NCBI GenBank assembly: GCA_949752795.1
Contig: OX457057.1
Coordinates: forward strand, 102,885,513-102,949,512
Reading direction: 5' to 3'
DNA from: Hyperoodon ampullatus
Taxonomy: Eukaryota; Chordata; Mammalia; Artiodactyla; Ziphiidae
Length of the DNA stretch: 64,000 nucleotides
Positions within the stretch are counted from its first letter, which is position 1, and each line of letters begins with the position of its first letter. The translations under genes were made by a program, and so were the position numbers. The notes beneath the pieces are model-generated. The model was not told where the DNA came from, made no database searches, and saw only the letters and a program-made list of their open reading frames with translations. Of this stretch, positions 34,407-45,420 are shown in pieces.

Positions 34407-36084
34407 TGTGAGGAGGAGCAGAAAAGCTGCATGAGGTGATGTGAAAGTTGAAAAGAGAGAAGTGTGATGATATCCAGGAACCATCTAAGGAAAAAACTCT
34501 TGCAAGGCAGATTGAGAATTTTAAAACAACACTCTCCCACCCAACTGCCCCATGACATCTGTTAACACAAGAGGCAGAGCTATTTCCTGGAAAGGCTCCT
34601 TATGTTTACAAGGGTGAGACCCTCTTGATGTTTTTGCAACTTTAATTAAAGAGCTGAGGGATGGATTTATATCCACAGCGGTTCCCATGGGGGAACACAC
34701 GGGCTGGTTGTACACAATGCTGCACAGTCAAATGAAAAGAGAAAAAGTCAATCAATTATCCAGATGTTTTGGAATTGCACATAACTGTAGTCACAATGGG
34801 GATTTGATCCTTGATAATAACGTATTATTCTTCCATAATGGTGAGAAAAAATGTTCTTGAAAGGAAGACGAGAGTGTTTTCCTGATACTCTTTTATTCTT
34901 CCTTCTCCTTTCTGAGTTTATACTTAACAGCATCAAGCACAACAGAACATGGAGACTGAGGACAGAAAACAGAAAAAAACACAGGACATGGCCCCCTCTC
35001 CAAATTGCTGTGGGTGCTCCAGGTTGGGGCAGAAGAGCCTTGGGGTGGAGGGGAAGGTGGGAAACAGTACTTCGGCAGAGTCTTGCTATTCTGGGATGTG
35101 CAGACCACAGCATAGTAGATGTGTGCTCAGAAAGCATTAATGGCATTCAACATAAGAGTTTCTCATATAGTTCTTTAACCTTTCTCTAAAGGCTGAAATT
35201 TCACCATTAGAAATCTAGCCCTTTGACTTAAAAAAAAAGGTTCTCAGACATTAGTGGGTATAAGAATCATTCTAGAAATGAATTAAATTATAGATTTCTA
35301 CTCCCCACTCTCAGATTCAGATTCAGTAGGTCTGGGGTGGTGCCCAGGAATCTGCACTATGAACAAGTACCCCCAGTGGTTCTAGCATGTCTCTGCCTTG
35401 TGAAACAATTAGGACATTGCCTACTTTAGCTGTTCTTTTTCAAAAGGAGACACACAGGCTGAAAGAGCTACCGTCCAGCCACAGCATGGGAACAAGGTTC
35501 CAGAACATTAGGATCTAGTCCCAACCCTCATCCTTCCAGCGCTGTGACTTTGGTCCAGACATTTAAACTCTAAGGATCTCAATTTCCTCTTCCATAAAAC
35601 GGAGATGAAAATTTCTGTCCTATCTAACCAATGGGCCTATCTAACCAATGGGCCAATGTAAGAAACATTATCAAGTGAAATGATTTAATGTAAAAGCCTT
35701 GAAAACTGTTCAGTGCTTTGAACAGTATTTTATTCCATACATTTGTAAAGTGTTGTTATTGTTATTTTCCATTATCATCCATTAATACATCTGTTTGAAT
35801 GAGTTTGAGAGATTAAGTGATGGGGGAAGGGATGAACTTGGAGCTCAGGCAACTGCAGGACGGGGGTGGGTGGGCAGGCCACTGTCCCATGCCCAAGACT
35901 GCCAGGAAGCCTCAGGAGGGTATCAAGGTGGTGAGGGAAGCAAGCAAAGCGTGTGTGCTTGTTGGGGGTGGGAGAAGTGTTGAGTGTTGGAGAAAAACTT
36001 AATTTTACAGTTTTGTTTCAAGTTTCAGCTTATTGGGCACTAATAACATGCCTGGAGGGACTTCTGTGTTTTTTATCCTCAATA
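34407..36084. other. Mostly unique sequence with one MIR
   Basis: No exon recognised. One MIR at about 35500-35760. A frame of 132 codons on the minus strand (34748-35146) has no family resemblance. Confidence 0.4.
35500..35760 (+). repeat. MIR SINE with a 17-bp tandem duplication
   Basis: Plus-strand MIR wording: 'gctgtgactttggtccagac', 'aatttcctcttccataaaac', 'ggagatgaaaatttc' and 'gtgctttgaacagt'. The 17-mer cctatctaaccaatggg occurs twice in tandem at 35619-35635 and 35636-35652, where the family normally has a single segment. Confidence 0.75.
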
Positions 36085-36445
36085 AAGACACAGACCTACT
36101 AGAGAATGGACTTGACGACACGGGAAGGGGGAAGGGTAAGCTGGGACGAAGTGAGAGAGTGGCATGGACATGTATACACTACCAAACGTAAAATAGATAG
36201 CTAGTGGGAAGCAGCCACATAGCACAGGGAGATCAGCTCGGTGTTTTGTGACCACCTAGAGGGGTGGCATAGGGAGGGTGGGAGGGAGGGAGATGCAAGA
36301 GGGAAGAGATATGGGAACATATGTATATGTATAACTGATTCACTTTGTTATAAAGCAGAAACTTACACACCATTGTAAAGCAATTATACTCCAATAAAGA
36401 TGTTTAAAAAAGATAAAAAACAAACAAGCAAACAAAAACAACCTT
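36085..36445 (+). mobile_element. 5'-truncated L1, plus strand
   Basis: The 3' UTR of a cetartiodactyl L1: it starts near 'aaagacacagacctactaga', contains 'gggagggagggagatgcaag' and 'gtataactgattcactttg', and ends with an AATAAA near 36394 and an A-rich tail with c and g interruptions (36403-36440). Only about 330 bp of the element is present, without coding sequence. Confidence 0.85.
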
Positions 36446-37676
36446 GAGAGTCACAAATAGGAAAGTATAGGAGGATAGTTTTTCATGGAAAAATAAAGAA
36501 AAGGAACATTATGGAAATTGTATGGGAAAAGAATCAACTTCGACCTAAAACTTAAAGAATGTATTCAAACCAGCCACAGATGGTCCCTCACCTTCGGGGT
36601 ATTCTCTCTCTCTTTTTGGACAACAAGAATGGTCAGCTATCTTCATACACCCCAGGCTGGTTCAAAATAGCCACTTCCCTTGGGAATTCAAGCCAAAAAA
36701 GAACGCTGCCGTCCAGGAACAAGAACGGAGCTATGTGTGTGTGCACATTTGTCTCCCACAAATGTGGATGGCGACGTCTCCATCTTCCCTGCTGTTTGTG
36801 ATTAGCAGCTTTGGGAACAGGGCATTGTGCTTGTCCTTTCCTTAGCACAGAACATTAGAGACTCCATTCTCAAGGGAAGGAGAAAGTACAAGGTAGAGGG
36901 GGGAATAGAGCCAGTTGCACGAGGAGCCCTCTCCCCCTAGAGGTCAGAATGCATCCACCTCCGGATGCAGTAGATTGCATCTTGACTGGTTAGACTGCAC
37001 TCTGAGTGGAGACCGTGCTGTCAGCTCAGCACCCCGATTGGAGTTTGTGCGGTCACTTATCATGGCTCCATGGGTCAGTGAAGGGCATCCATCGCTGAGG
37101 GTAGAAGTGCCAAGCTGTTTAAAAATCAGTGGGGAAAGTGAGACAGGAAATAAAGAGCAACGCATCTCCCATTTAAAATTTTGCAGAGCAGGGAAACAGA
37201 TGGAGATTGGATTATTAGCTCGGATTTGGGCTGGGAACAGCGGAGTCTGAAATGCTGAAGGGATGTGGTCCAAACTGCCTGCAGAACAAAAGGCCAGGGA
37301 GGCCTCCTGTGGTCAGGAGGAGTCGCCTGGAGGCCTGGGCTGACAGGCTGGATGGAACCCTGTTTTACTAGTGAGGCCCCAGTGAAAAGTCTCTGGTCCA
37401 TCCGGAGCTCGGAGAACGGAAGTCGCCATGCAGATGTGGAGCTGTTTTCTCATCCCTAACACATCCCAGATTTGTGCTGCTGAGGGTCAGGTCCGGTTGT
37501 GTGAAATTCCCGCTGTTTTCCCTTTTCTAAAAGAGCCACAGGATGAGATGTCAGACCTGCTTCTTTAAGCAGGATGGTAAAATGTGTCACAATACAGTTG
37601 ACCCTAGGGGAACAGTGAGGAGGATAATCTCTAGCTCTGGAAAAATCCCCAAATCACATGTAATTAGCTTTGGAAT
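36446..37676. other. Unique sequence including the likely source of the templated insertion
   Basis: No repeat family recognised. The stretch 36900-37480 has more CpG and a less repetitive look than the rest of the window, and could hold a conserved non-coding element, but no exon can be supported. Confidence 0.35.
36991..37079 (+). repeat. Templated insertion, copy B (likely source)
   Basis: The match to 34114-34200 starts at tagactgcactctgag and ends at catgggtcagt. The flanks here read continuously with unique sequence and show no insertion signs, while copy A interrupts an LTR. Confidence 0.85.
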
Positions 37677-37698
37677 GTGTGTGTGTGCGCGTGCTTGG

Positions 37699-37747
<49 letters not shown>
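37677..37747. repeat. (GT)n microsatellite with GC interruptions
   Basis: gtgtgtgtgcgcgtgcttgggtg is followed by about 20 uninterrupted gt units. Alternating purine-pyrimidine sequence of this kind can adopt Z-DNA. Confidence 0.95.
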
Positions 37748-37750
<3 letters not shown>

Positions 37751-39653
37751 TGAGCGGGGATGAGGGAGGGAAGGAGAATAACAGGTTTAACTGTATTATG
37801 CTTGCTTTAGCTGATATTAAAATGCAGAAGCATTCCCTGGATCCTCACTGACTAATGTTAGGTGCTAGGATACCCTGCGCCATTTTTGGACATGGGGGGA
37901 TGTCACCCTGTGATGGCAAATGAGGTGGAAAATTTGTAAAATAACGAAGTTACCCATGGGTAATGAATGAAGTGTTTACTGCACTTGAGGATTCTTTAAA
38001 AATCGAACATAATGTAAACTCGTGGTTAAGCTTCTGTCCCTCTTAGTTCTCTGGGTGCTCTAGGAAGGAGAAGGTCTTTCTTCTACATGTAAAGTACCTT
38101 CTTAACACCTCCCCCCCCACATGATAAGCCCTGTCCTGGAGGTGGCTGATGATTAGAATGATTAATTTATGGATATATTCCTGGGAAGGGAACCTTCCAG
38201 AAGCAAAAGCTCAGATGAGAACTTTGGCAAAAGTCCCCACAGGAGTATGTATTTTATGAGCCCTGATTTAATAACAGGGCTGTCACACCCCCTGGGACTG
38301 CATGCTTGCTACTTGCTACCTAGAATAAGACATATTTTGCGGTGCTGCAATTTTGCTGGACTCATGAAGGGGAAAAATCCTCTTGCTTTTACACTGTTTA
38401 CTTTTTACACTGTTTTGCACTGTGCTAACTTTATCGCTTCTGGGTTGAGTGTGGGATTGAATTCTCTGGCCTTTTAAAATGGTCTGTACCTTGCTTACTT
38501 GGGCTGTCTTTAATGTAGTTCCATGCCCCCCACTTTCTTATTTTTATCTTTTTAAAATTTTATCTGAAGTCTCAGGGTAAGCTGAAGTCTCCCCTAAACT
38601 TTCTTGCAGCCCAGTCATTCAACCTAGCCACCCGCCTACCCACTGGGCTGGTTGTATTTATGGAGTATCTGCTTTACGTTCTCTGTGGGCAAGGCAGACA
38701 CAAAGTACAACCTATGGGTTCTGCTCCCCTAGAGATTATAATCTCCTGAAGAGGGTGATATATTTTGTAGACATACAAATAATTGCTTTTTCATAAATGG
38801 CCATGATGTGCTGTAGTCCGAGGTGGAAGGTTAATAAATTCTGGATTTCCCCAGAACATGAGTGAGTTTTCCCTCTCAGGTAGGAATTTTACATAGTAGA
38901 CTGATATAGTTACCATACCTTCTGGATGTTCCAGAGCCAACAGCATATAGATTTGGGTGAGTTTTAAAGACTTGGCCCTGGTACGAGCACCTTGAGTTGA
39001 AGTCCCCAGGAGTCTAGTGATATTGGGAAGGTCATTAGACTTTCCAGAGTCCCCTGATGGAATTCTTTCTCTCCTAATCGTGGAGTGGAAGGTGGCACAC
39101 CAAAGATCTGAATCGTTACTCCATCATTTATATTTAAATGATTCTAGCCTTACTGATCTATAAAATGAGTACAATACCACCTACTTGGAGGGTTGCTGTG
39201 AGGGTTTGAGTTAGTGAATGTAACTGTCCAAATACATGGCTCATAGTAGAGCCTCAGTTGGTAGCAACTATTACAACTATTATTCAGTCCTAGACTTTTG
39301 AGACAGGTAAATTCTCTGCAACTGGTCACGGAAATTAGCTAGAGAAGGTGATGGGGAATTGCTGCAGTAGAAATAAATGAACGGTACCAGTTTATCACCT
39401 AATAGCTCTGGGACTGAGAAAAATACATAAGCTCTCTAAGTCTCAACCTCTCATCTATGTTACCTGCCTCATAGGTTTGTTGGAAGGATTGAAACAGCAA
39501 TCCTGAAAATGTTTCCACTTTAAATGTAAAACCTCCAGACATGATTTGACTCAAATTTGTGCCAGTAGGTATGTTCCTTAGCAAAGCTGAGGGAATCTCA
39601 GGTGTGCTTTCATAGTTCTGAAAGCAGTTCCTGGGCTAGGAAGGAAATGGTTT
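37748..39653. other. Mostly unique sequence with MIR fragments
   Basis: No exon recognised. MIR remnants occur near 39140-39290 and perhaps 39400-39500. Confidence 0.4.
39090..39290 (+). repeat. MIR SINE
   Basis: Plus-strand MIR wording: 'ctgatctataaaatgagtac', 'gagggttgctgtgagggttt' and 'catggctcatagtagagcc'. Confidence 0.7.
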
Positions 39654-39668
39654 TTGCAATTCTTTCTT

Positions 39669-40089
39669 TTTTTCTTTTTTTTTTTAAGGAAATTTCTCTC
39701 CCCACAGAGATTCTACAAGTCAGTACCAGTTTATTTGTTTATTTTTTTAAATTAATTTATTTTATTTTGGCTGCGTTGGTTCTTCATTGCTGCGCGCGGG
39801 CTTTCTCTAGTTGCAGGGAGCAGGGGCTACTCTTCGTTGCAGTGCGCGGGCTTCTCATTGCAGTGGCTTCTCTTGTTGCAGAGCACGGGCTCTAGGTGCA
39901 CGGTCTTCAGTAGTTGTGGCACGTGGGTTCAGTATTTGTGGCTCGCGGGCTCTAGAGCACAGGCTCAGTAGTTGTGGCGCATGGGCTTAGTTGCTCCATG
40001 GAATGTGGGATCTTCCCAGACCAGGGCTCGAACCCATGTCCCCTGCATTGGCAGGCGGATTCTTAACCACTGCACCACCAGGGAAATCC
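39669..40089 (-). mobile_element. Long CHR-type SINE (copy 6) with extra 3' sequence
   Basis: The SINE body (about 39767-40089) is an older, longer CHR-type copy ending 'ccaccagggaaatcc' and carrying a repeated 'cagtagttgtggc' block. The 15-bp target repeat ttgcaattctttctt is perfect at 39654-39668 and 40090-40104. Between the T-run beside the left repeat (to 39685) and the SINE's own A/T-rich tail (39729-39769) lies about 43 bp of unrelated sequence (39686-39728), as in a 3' transduction. Confidence 0.9.
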
Positions 40090-40104
40090 TTGCAATTCTT
40101 TCTT

Positions 40105-42351
40105 ATATAAATAGGAAATTTGAGACTTAGAAAAGTTGTGACACGCCCAAGACTGTGTCAAATCCAAATAGGAACTTGGTTCTCCGATCTGGCAGTTTCT
40201 GTCAGACAACTTTAAAAGCAGGAGACGGCCGAGTGTAACTGCAGGGCTGCTTCCCACCCTCTCCACTCCCAGTTTTCATGAGTGAGATTAGTAGAGCATG
40301 CAACCCCACTCTGGTGAGAATTTGTCAAAGCCTTTCTTGTCCTGGAAAGTTTACAGTAAATAGAGTTTCAAGTAATCACAGGGATTGATTTTAGTATCAG
40401 GTACTGTAAAGAAAGTACTCTTAAGTCTCTTCTAAAAATAAAATTCTTCCAAGGAGATGTTTGGCCTGTGGCTAATGTGTTTGAAATATGTTTTCTATAA
40501 AACTCAACCTCATTAATCTACTTGCAAATCCAGAAAGACAGCTTTTATTGCACACATCAGGGCTTGTTCCAAACTTTCCCCATTCACAGCGGGGGACGAA
40601 GAGAAATGAACTGCAGGCTCAAGGTGCCTTTATCTTGTTTTCCCCCCAGTAGTTCAGCAACTAGTGTCCAGTCCAGCCTCAGCTCTGGAAGTCAGCACTC
40701 AAGACCCAGGCACCAACAGGGAGGCCATTTTCTTTCCCCTTGTCTTAGCACTTCCTACCCTCTATGCCATAGGTGGAGCTTGGAAGGGGCTGAAAGCTGT
40801 CACCCTCTTACCAACCAGGTAGAGTCCTTCCTCTCCAAGAAAGGCTTTTGCCTCTCTCTGGGTCCTGGCTATCTCCATGGCTCCTGAAGAGTCAGCCTGT
40901 GATGTTTCAACTATTCATTCATCAGAACTGTCAAACCTTGTGAATCTCTTTTCCTTTCCTCTGGCTGGCACAGTCTGAAATACTCGTCCTCCACAAGTTT
41001 TGAAATCACTGAAGAAAGGGAACAATGCGAAAACTCAATTCCAACTAACGCTTTAATTTACTGCTGTGTAACTGGGCGAGTTGCCATTTAGTAAACGGAG
41101 GTGACTGTCTTAAAAAGGAATGAAGTAGTCAGGTAAACTCAAGGATCAGGACCTGAGTGCTCACAGACCCCCCCTTTTTTTCTTAGTTTATGAGATTGCC
41201 GATCCAGGGGCAGAGGGGAGCATTCACAGGATGCAAGTCCCAGCTGCGTCCTTGGTGAACCAGGGTTGAATCCCACATTGGACAGACTTTGCCACCTTTC
41301 ATCAGCTTTGCTCAGGACACTCTCCTTCAATATCATGCCTTGAACTGATGTAATTTCTTGTAATAAAAGGATTAAAATCTGTCCTTGACCTACATATTCC
41401 ACATGCCTATTAAGAGGGTTGTCTTAGGAGCAGCAGTTTTACGCTGGGAAATCTGAGCCTGGGTTGTGTGTCGGGGGAGCTTTATGAGGCATTCCACAAT
41501 GTCTAGGTTTTAATTTTGCTTTTATTTCAATGTGACAAGATGTGTTGGACTGAGATGTCTTTGGGCTCTAGCCCTGGAATTTATGAATAGAGAATGCTAC
41601 AGGGTTATGGCATGGGTGAGGCTGGAAGATGTCACCTGCACACAAGGGTTCAGCACAATAACATATGTTAGAAGAATAAACTAACCTTGGAACAGTAAAT
41701 ACACATACACACACACACATACACACACTCCTACATATACACATATGATGTTTAGCAATGCCAGTGTCAAATCCTAGACACCCTCTGTTTGGCTCTCAGG
41801 TCTGCCTTTTCCTCTTAGTCTTGTGAAGGTTGGGGAGCAGCTTCATCGATATTCTTCATGTCTCCCTCTCATGCACAGGAATATGAGAGGACAGGAGTCA
41901 GAAGCCAAGTTTCTGGGCCCCTCTCAGCCATTCTTCATTTCCACTTATTATTGGAAGTAATTCATCCCACTCCGTCCTCTCTCTAATCTGTCTCTGGAGC
42001 CTTCCCCTGAGCTGCCTCCAAGGTGGCAGGTGACAGGCTGGCCTGGCCAGGAACAAAGACAGTTATCCTTGGCTGCCACCTGTCTCCCTGAGTGCCTGCC
42101 CTGTCTTGTCACGCTCCCTCCACGTGTCTAATCAACACCACAAGCCCTCTGGGCAGGGGCTTTTTTTTTCCTTTTAAAAAATTCTGCTCTCTTATGTGGT
42201 TAGATGGCTTATGTCTTATGTTTAACTTCTCCATACCTCCACTCTTCTTCATTCTTAAAAAATGCTGACAGAAAAATCTTTAAAATAAACACATTTGGTT
42301 GCTGTTAGATATATAGAAAAAAAAAAAAAAGGCAAAATGAAGCATGGGAGA
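40105..42351. other. Mostly unique sequence, no gene recognised
   Basis: A (ca)n-rich stretch lies at 41700-41745. A minus-strand AATAAA near 40541 might be a polyadenylation signal, but no upstream exon could be supported. An A14 run at 42317-42330 precedes the MLT1 LTR; its origin is unclear. Confidence 0.35.
41700..41748. repeat. (CA)n imperfect microsatellite
   Basis: Runs of ca are interrupted by cata and ctcctacata. Confidence 0.9.
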
Positions 42352-42433
42352 TGCCATGGTTTGAATGTTTGTGTACCTCGGAAATTCATATGTAGAATTC
42401 CTGACACTGCCCCCCACCTTCAGGCAGTATTAG
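42352..42433 (+). repeat. MLT1-type MaLR LTR, 5' part (split by an ERV)
   Basis: The start of an MLT1A-like LTR (tgccatggtttgaatgtttg, then 'aaattcatatgtagaattc') runs to gtattag at 42433. The rest of the same LTR resumes at 49892, so the two pieces were one element before the provirus inserted. Confidence 0.85.
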
Positions 42434-42887
42434 TGCTACCAAAATCTTGGCTCCCTGTACACGGATGCCGAAATGAGATACGGAGACAGAGTTTTGGAGG
42501 AGAAAGAAAGGGTGGCTTTATTCTTTGCCAGGCAAAGCGGGGAACACAGCACTAGGCGGGTCTCGAGGTCAGGGGTATGTGAAAAGGATCAACGCAGTAA
42601 CATTCTTGCATTCTTCTTTCTCCTGCGGAGTTTCAAAAGAGTGGGGTTGCTGACAAGATGAGGGTGTGTGCAGGGTCTCAGGTGGCCTCCTGATCTTGAT
42701 GAGCTTCTCTGGTCCCTTTAATCTTGCCTCAGGTGGTTTCCTGGCTGCTGCTCCCTTGATTTGCAACTGTTTGAATTTGCTCTTTGGAACTCAGGGAAGG
42801 TCATGGAGGCTGGAGTCTTGCCTACAAGAAGTGGGGGACAAAAAGACATCCAGGCCTGGGAGCCCCATAGGGCCCCGCTTGGTTTCA
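42434..42887 (-). repeat. ERV 3' LTR (454 bp, TATA segment deleted)
   Basis: The LTR begins TG and ends CA on the plus strand. The minus-strand polyadenylation signal AATAAA lies at 42517-42522. Compared with the 5' LTR about 49 bp is missing near 42556, including the TATA box. The remainder is about 90-93% identical by eye. Confidence 0.9.
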
Positions 42888-42903
42888 TTCCTCCCTTTTC
42901 TTT
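42888..42903 (-). other. ERV polypurine tract
   Basis: The minus strand reads aaagaaaagggaggaa immediately before the TG of the 3' LTR, the position and composition expected of the plus-strand DNA primer. Confidence 0.88.
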
Positions 42904-43487
42904 GATACACCTCAATCTTGAGGAGAACAGATGTTGGACGAAAAAGGGAACAATCATTTTGGATGGAGATGTTAATCATAAACTCGGCAGAGGGACTTGG
43001 TTTTAGGGGGACTTGGTTTTAATCCCCATTTCGGTTTAATCTTTCTCGGAATGGGATGACGACCACTGTAACTACTTCTTGCTGAGATGGGGCATAGTCC
43101 TCCCTAAATTTGGGGGAATAGATACCAAATTAGAAATATTTGAGTTTCAAGTCCTGGATCCAAGTCTTATATGATTAAGATCTCAATCCCTTGTTCTGCC
43201 ATTTTGGTGCAATAGACCCATTTAGAGATAAGAAGAGTGACAACTAGAACTGTAGTAGACAGGATAAATCTCATTTCCTTAGGAATTCAGGAGAATAGGT
43301 CTGAAGTCCAGTCTGGAACCGGCACTTCAGAGACAGTTGTTTCCAAACCATTCCCTGTATGGTGAAAACCCATCAAGGCAATCCTGAAGACCCAGAAATA
43401 GGAAGCTGACCACATATCTAGCAGTTAGAATTATCGAAAGAATCAGTGTATGAATAAGGTATGAGAAAGGATAAGAAAACAGAACTT
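42904..43487 (-). pseudogene. ERV env remnant, internally deleted
   Basis: Just after the integrase remnant a minus-strand frame opens with an ATG near 43490 and a hydrophobic leader, followed by wording like the NCW.CGQLP region of gammaretroviral surface protein, with a stop in place of Trp. Sequence near the 3' LTR could be the env C-terminal tail. Only about 580 bp lies between pol and the polypurine tract, so most of env is missing. Non-functional. Confidence 0.55.
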
Positions 43488-43960
43488 TCATTCAGCTTGT
43501 TGGAACAAATACTTAAAGTTTCTCAAAGGGTGAAATGGCTGCTTCTCAGGAGTCTGCTCGCTGGCTGTAGGCAGGCTTGGCTGGTCAGTCTCTGGTAATT
43601 TTCTTGCTGTGGTGTGATGTACCCACGGTTTTACTTCATCCAATTTTAGAGAAGAATGTTGTAGGATCCCTTCCATTTTTCTTCAAGCTGCTGCTCAGGT
43701 CATTGCTCTTTTTCATACTTTCAGTAGCACCCAGTCTCCTGCTTTGAGGGGATGCAAGGGAGCTTTTAGGCAAGGGGGAGACCTGTGGAACACAAACTCA
43801 TGCATAGCAGTTAACAATTGAACATAGCAATTGTAAAGACCTTGTCCCATTTTAGATGGCTTTTCCAGCATAGCTTGGTGAGAGTTTTCTTAATAATGTC
43901 CTTAAGAAGGGTTTTTGTCACTTCCAATGCTTTTTCTGGCTGTAAAGGCTTTTATTCAAC
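43488..43960 (-). pseudogene. ERV pol remnant: integrase C-terminal part
   Basis: Minus-strand wording includes LKAGDWVLLKV and, in the frame ending at 43488, VKPWVHH, both fitting the C-terminal DNA-binding part of gammaretroviral integrase. Upstream text (near 43900-43950) fits an integrase core fragment. Frame changes and stops are present and the catalytic triad cannot be traced. Confidence 0.65.
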
Positions 43961-44110
43961 CTTGATCCAGGCATAATCCTCTCAGATCTTCAGCCAAAAT
44001 CTCATTGAAGAGGGTGGGGGAATTTTTAAAACCTTGTGGAGTCTGATATAGCTTAGAAAATTCAAGTTTGCAACAATACAGGAATGAATACGTCTGAGAT
44101 CACATCCACA
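43961..44110 (-). pseudogene. ERV pol remnant: reverse transcriptase fragment
   Basis: The minus strand at 44049-44005 encodes QTPQGFKNSPTLFNE, the conserved RT motif preceding the catalytic aspartates of retroviral polymerases. The catalytic motif itself is not found, and integrase-like text follows within about 60 bp, so RNase H and much of RT are deleted. Confidence 0.7.
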
Positions 44111-44995
44111 GTGGTCACCTAGTTTTACCATAGTTATTCCATTTTGACTTTCAAATGCATTCCTCTCCTCAATATTAAAACAGATGTCACTATTAATGAT
44201 TTCACTGCTTTTCTAGATATGGGAAAATGCAAGAATTTGGGTTCATAAAATCTTCTCCTGAAAGTATCTAACTATCTGAAGGCCTGTTCTGCCAGTTTTT
44301 CCCCAGAGCACAGAGTGCCTCATTCCTGATCTCCACCCTGAACTCCTTTCTGCAGGTGTTGAAGGTCAATGGCCACAGTGGCCATTGACTTAATCCTTGC
44401 AGAGGCAGATGGCAAGTGCCAATTTTCAGTTGGCAGAGCCCCTTCAGGGTCATAAATTTGACCATAGTTTAGGGGCACATTTCATGACCATTTCGTCCCA
44501 CGGTGCTAGTAATGCTTATTCCGCAGTCTGGCGAAGATTTCACTGATAGGCCACTCAATGTGCTATTATTATTGGACTAAACCTCATTAATAGTGCCAAA
44601 AGTCTCCGGACCACCTGTCTCACTAATCTCTTATGGCCCAGGAAAATATTCCCTGTTGTTGCTTCTTCCCATATCTAGAGTTACACTATTACAATCATCG
44701 ATCTCATATGGAACTATACATCATCATTTTATCAAAGGCTCAGTCACACATTTGGTAATGCAAGAAACAACAATTTTGTAAAACAGACAATATAAAAAAA
44801 CACAAATATATAGCTAGCAGATTAGTAAGATCATAAGTAAGAATATATGTCAAGAACTTCCATTAGGTGCAGCCCGGTATATCTGAGGTCATCTGACTTA
44901 GTCTGTTCTCTATCAACCCTTATCTTTAAGGGAAATGATACATTGGCACTGTCCATGAGGCACCCAGCCTAATATCCTAATGTTACTAGACTGAT
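44111..44995 (-). other. ERV internal sequence, not clearly coding
   Basis: Part (44268-44465 minus) has an open frame without a clear family; a transmembrane-env-like reading is possible but weak. A 19-bp near-palindrome aatggccacagtggccatt lies near 44369-44387. Confidence 0.35.
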
Positions 44996-45420
44996 TATCC
45001 TTAGTACAATTTATTTGTTCTCAACATAGAGGAGCCTTTAAACTTAAATTAGCATAGTTTGGTGTTAACTACATAAATCCATCCCATAGTTGTGGGAGGT
45101 TTTATTCTTTGGCTGAAATTTTGCTTGTTGCCCTGATTGAGCCTGAGTAATAGAGGAAAATTAATATTTATGGCCAGAGTCGGAACAAGTATTATTAATT
45201 GTCTAGGTGAGGGGATCCCATCTAGTAATATCAAGAGTAGCCTGAACAGGACTGAACCTTCTTTCTTCTAAGATAAATTTCCTAAGGGCTATCCAATTAG
45301 AGCCTTGGAATGGAGAAATCCACCAAGGTAATCCAGAAGTACTAGACACAGGTAATTGGCCACAAACCCAACAATTGGACTGATTTTTTAAAACTAGCAC
45401 AGGATCATGTCCATGATAGA
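44996..45420 (-). pseudogene. Second env-like segment of the ERV
   Basis: Minus-strand frames (45203-45400 and 45049-45234, overlapping) include NQSNCWVCGQLPVS followed by SGLPWW. The CW.C motif is a hallmark of gammaretroviral surface protein. This segment resembles the env remnant at 42904-43487 but is clearly diverged (about 70% by eye), and it lies upstream of the pol pieces, which is out of the normal gag-pol-env order. Confidence 0.6.

Noticed and set aside
40500..40900. Possible terminal exon of a minus-strand gene, with an AATAAA near 40541
   Set aside because: One hexamer is weak evidence. The open frame in the area runs on the other strand and no splice acceptor or protein similarity was seen.
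42317..42330. A14 run as the tail of another retrocopy
   Set aside because: No target duplication or recognisable upstream body could be found.
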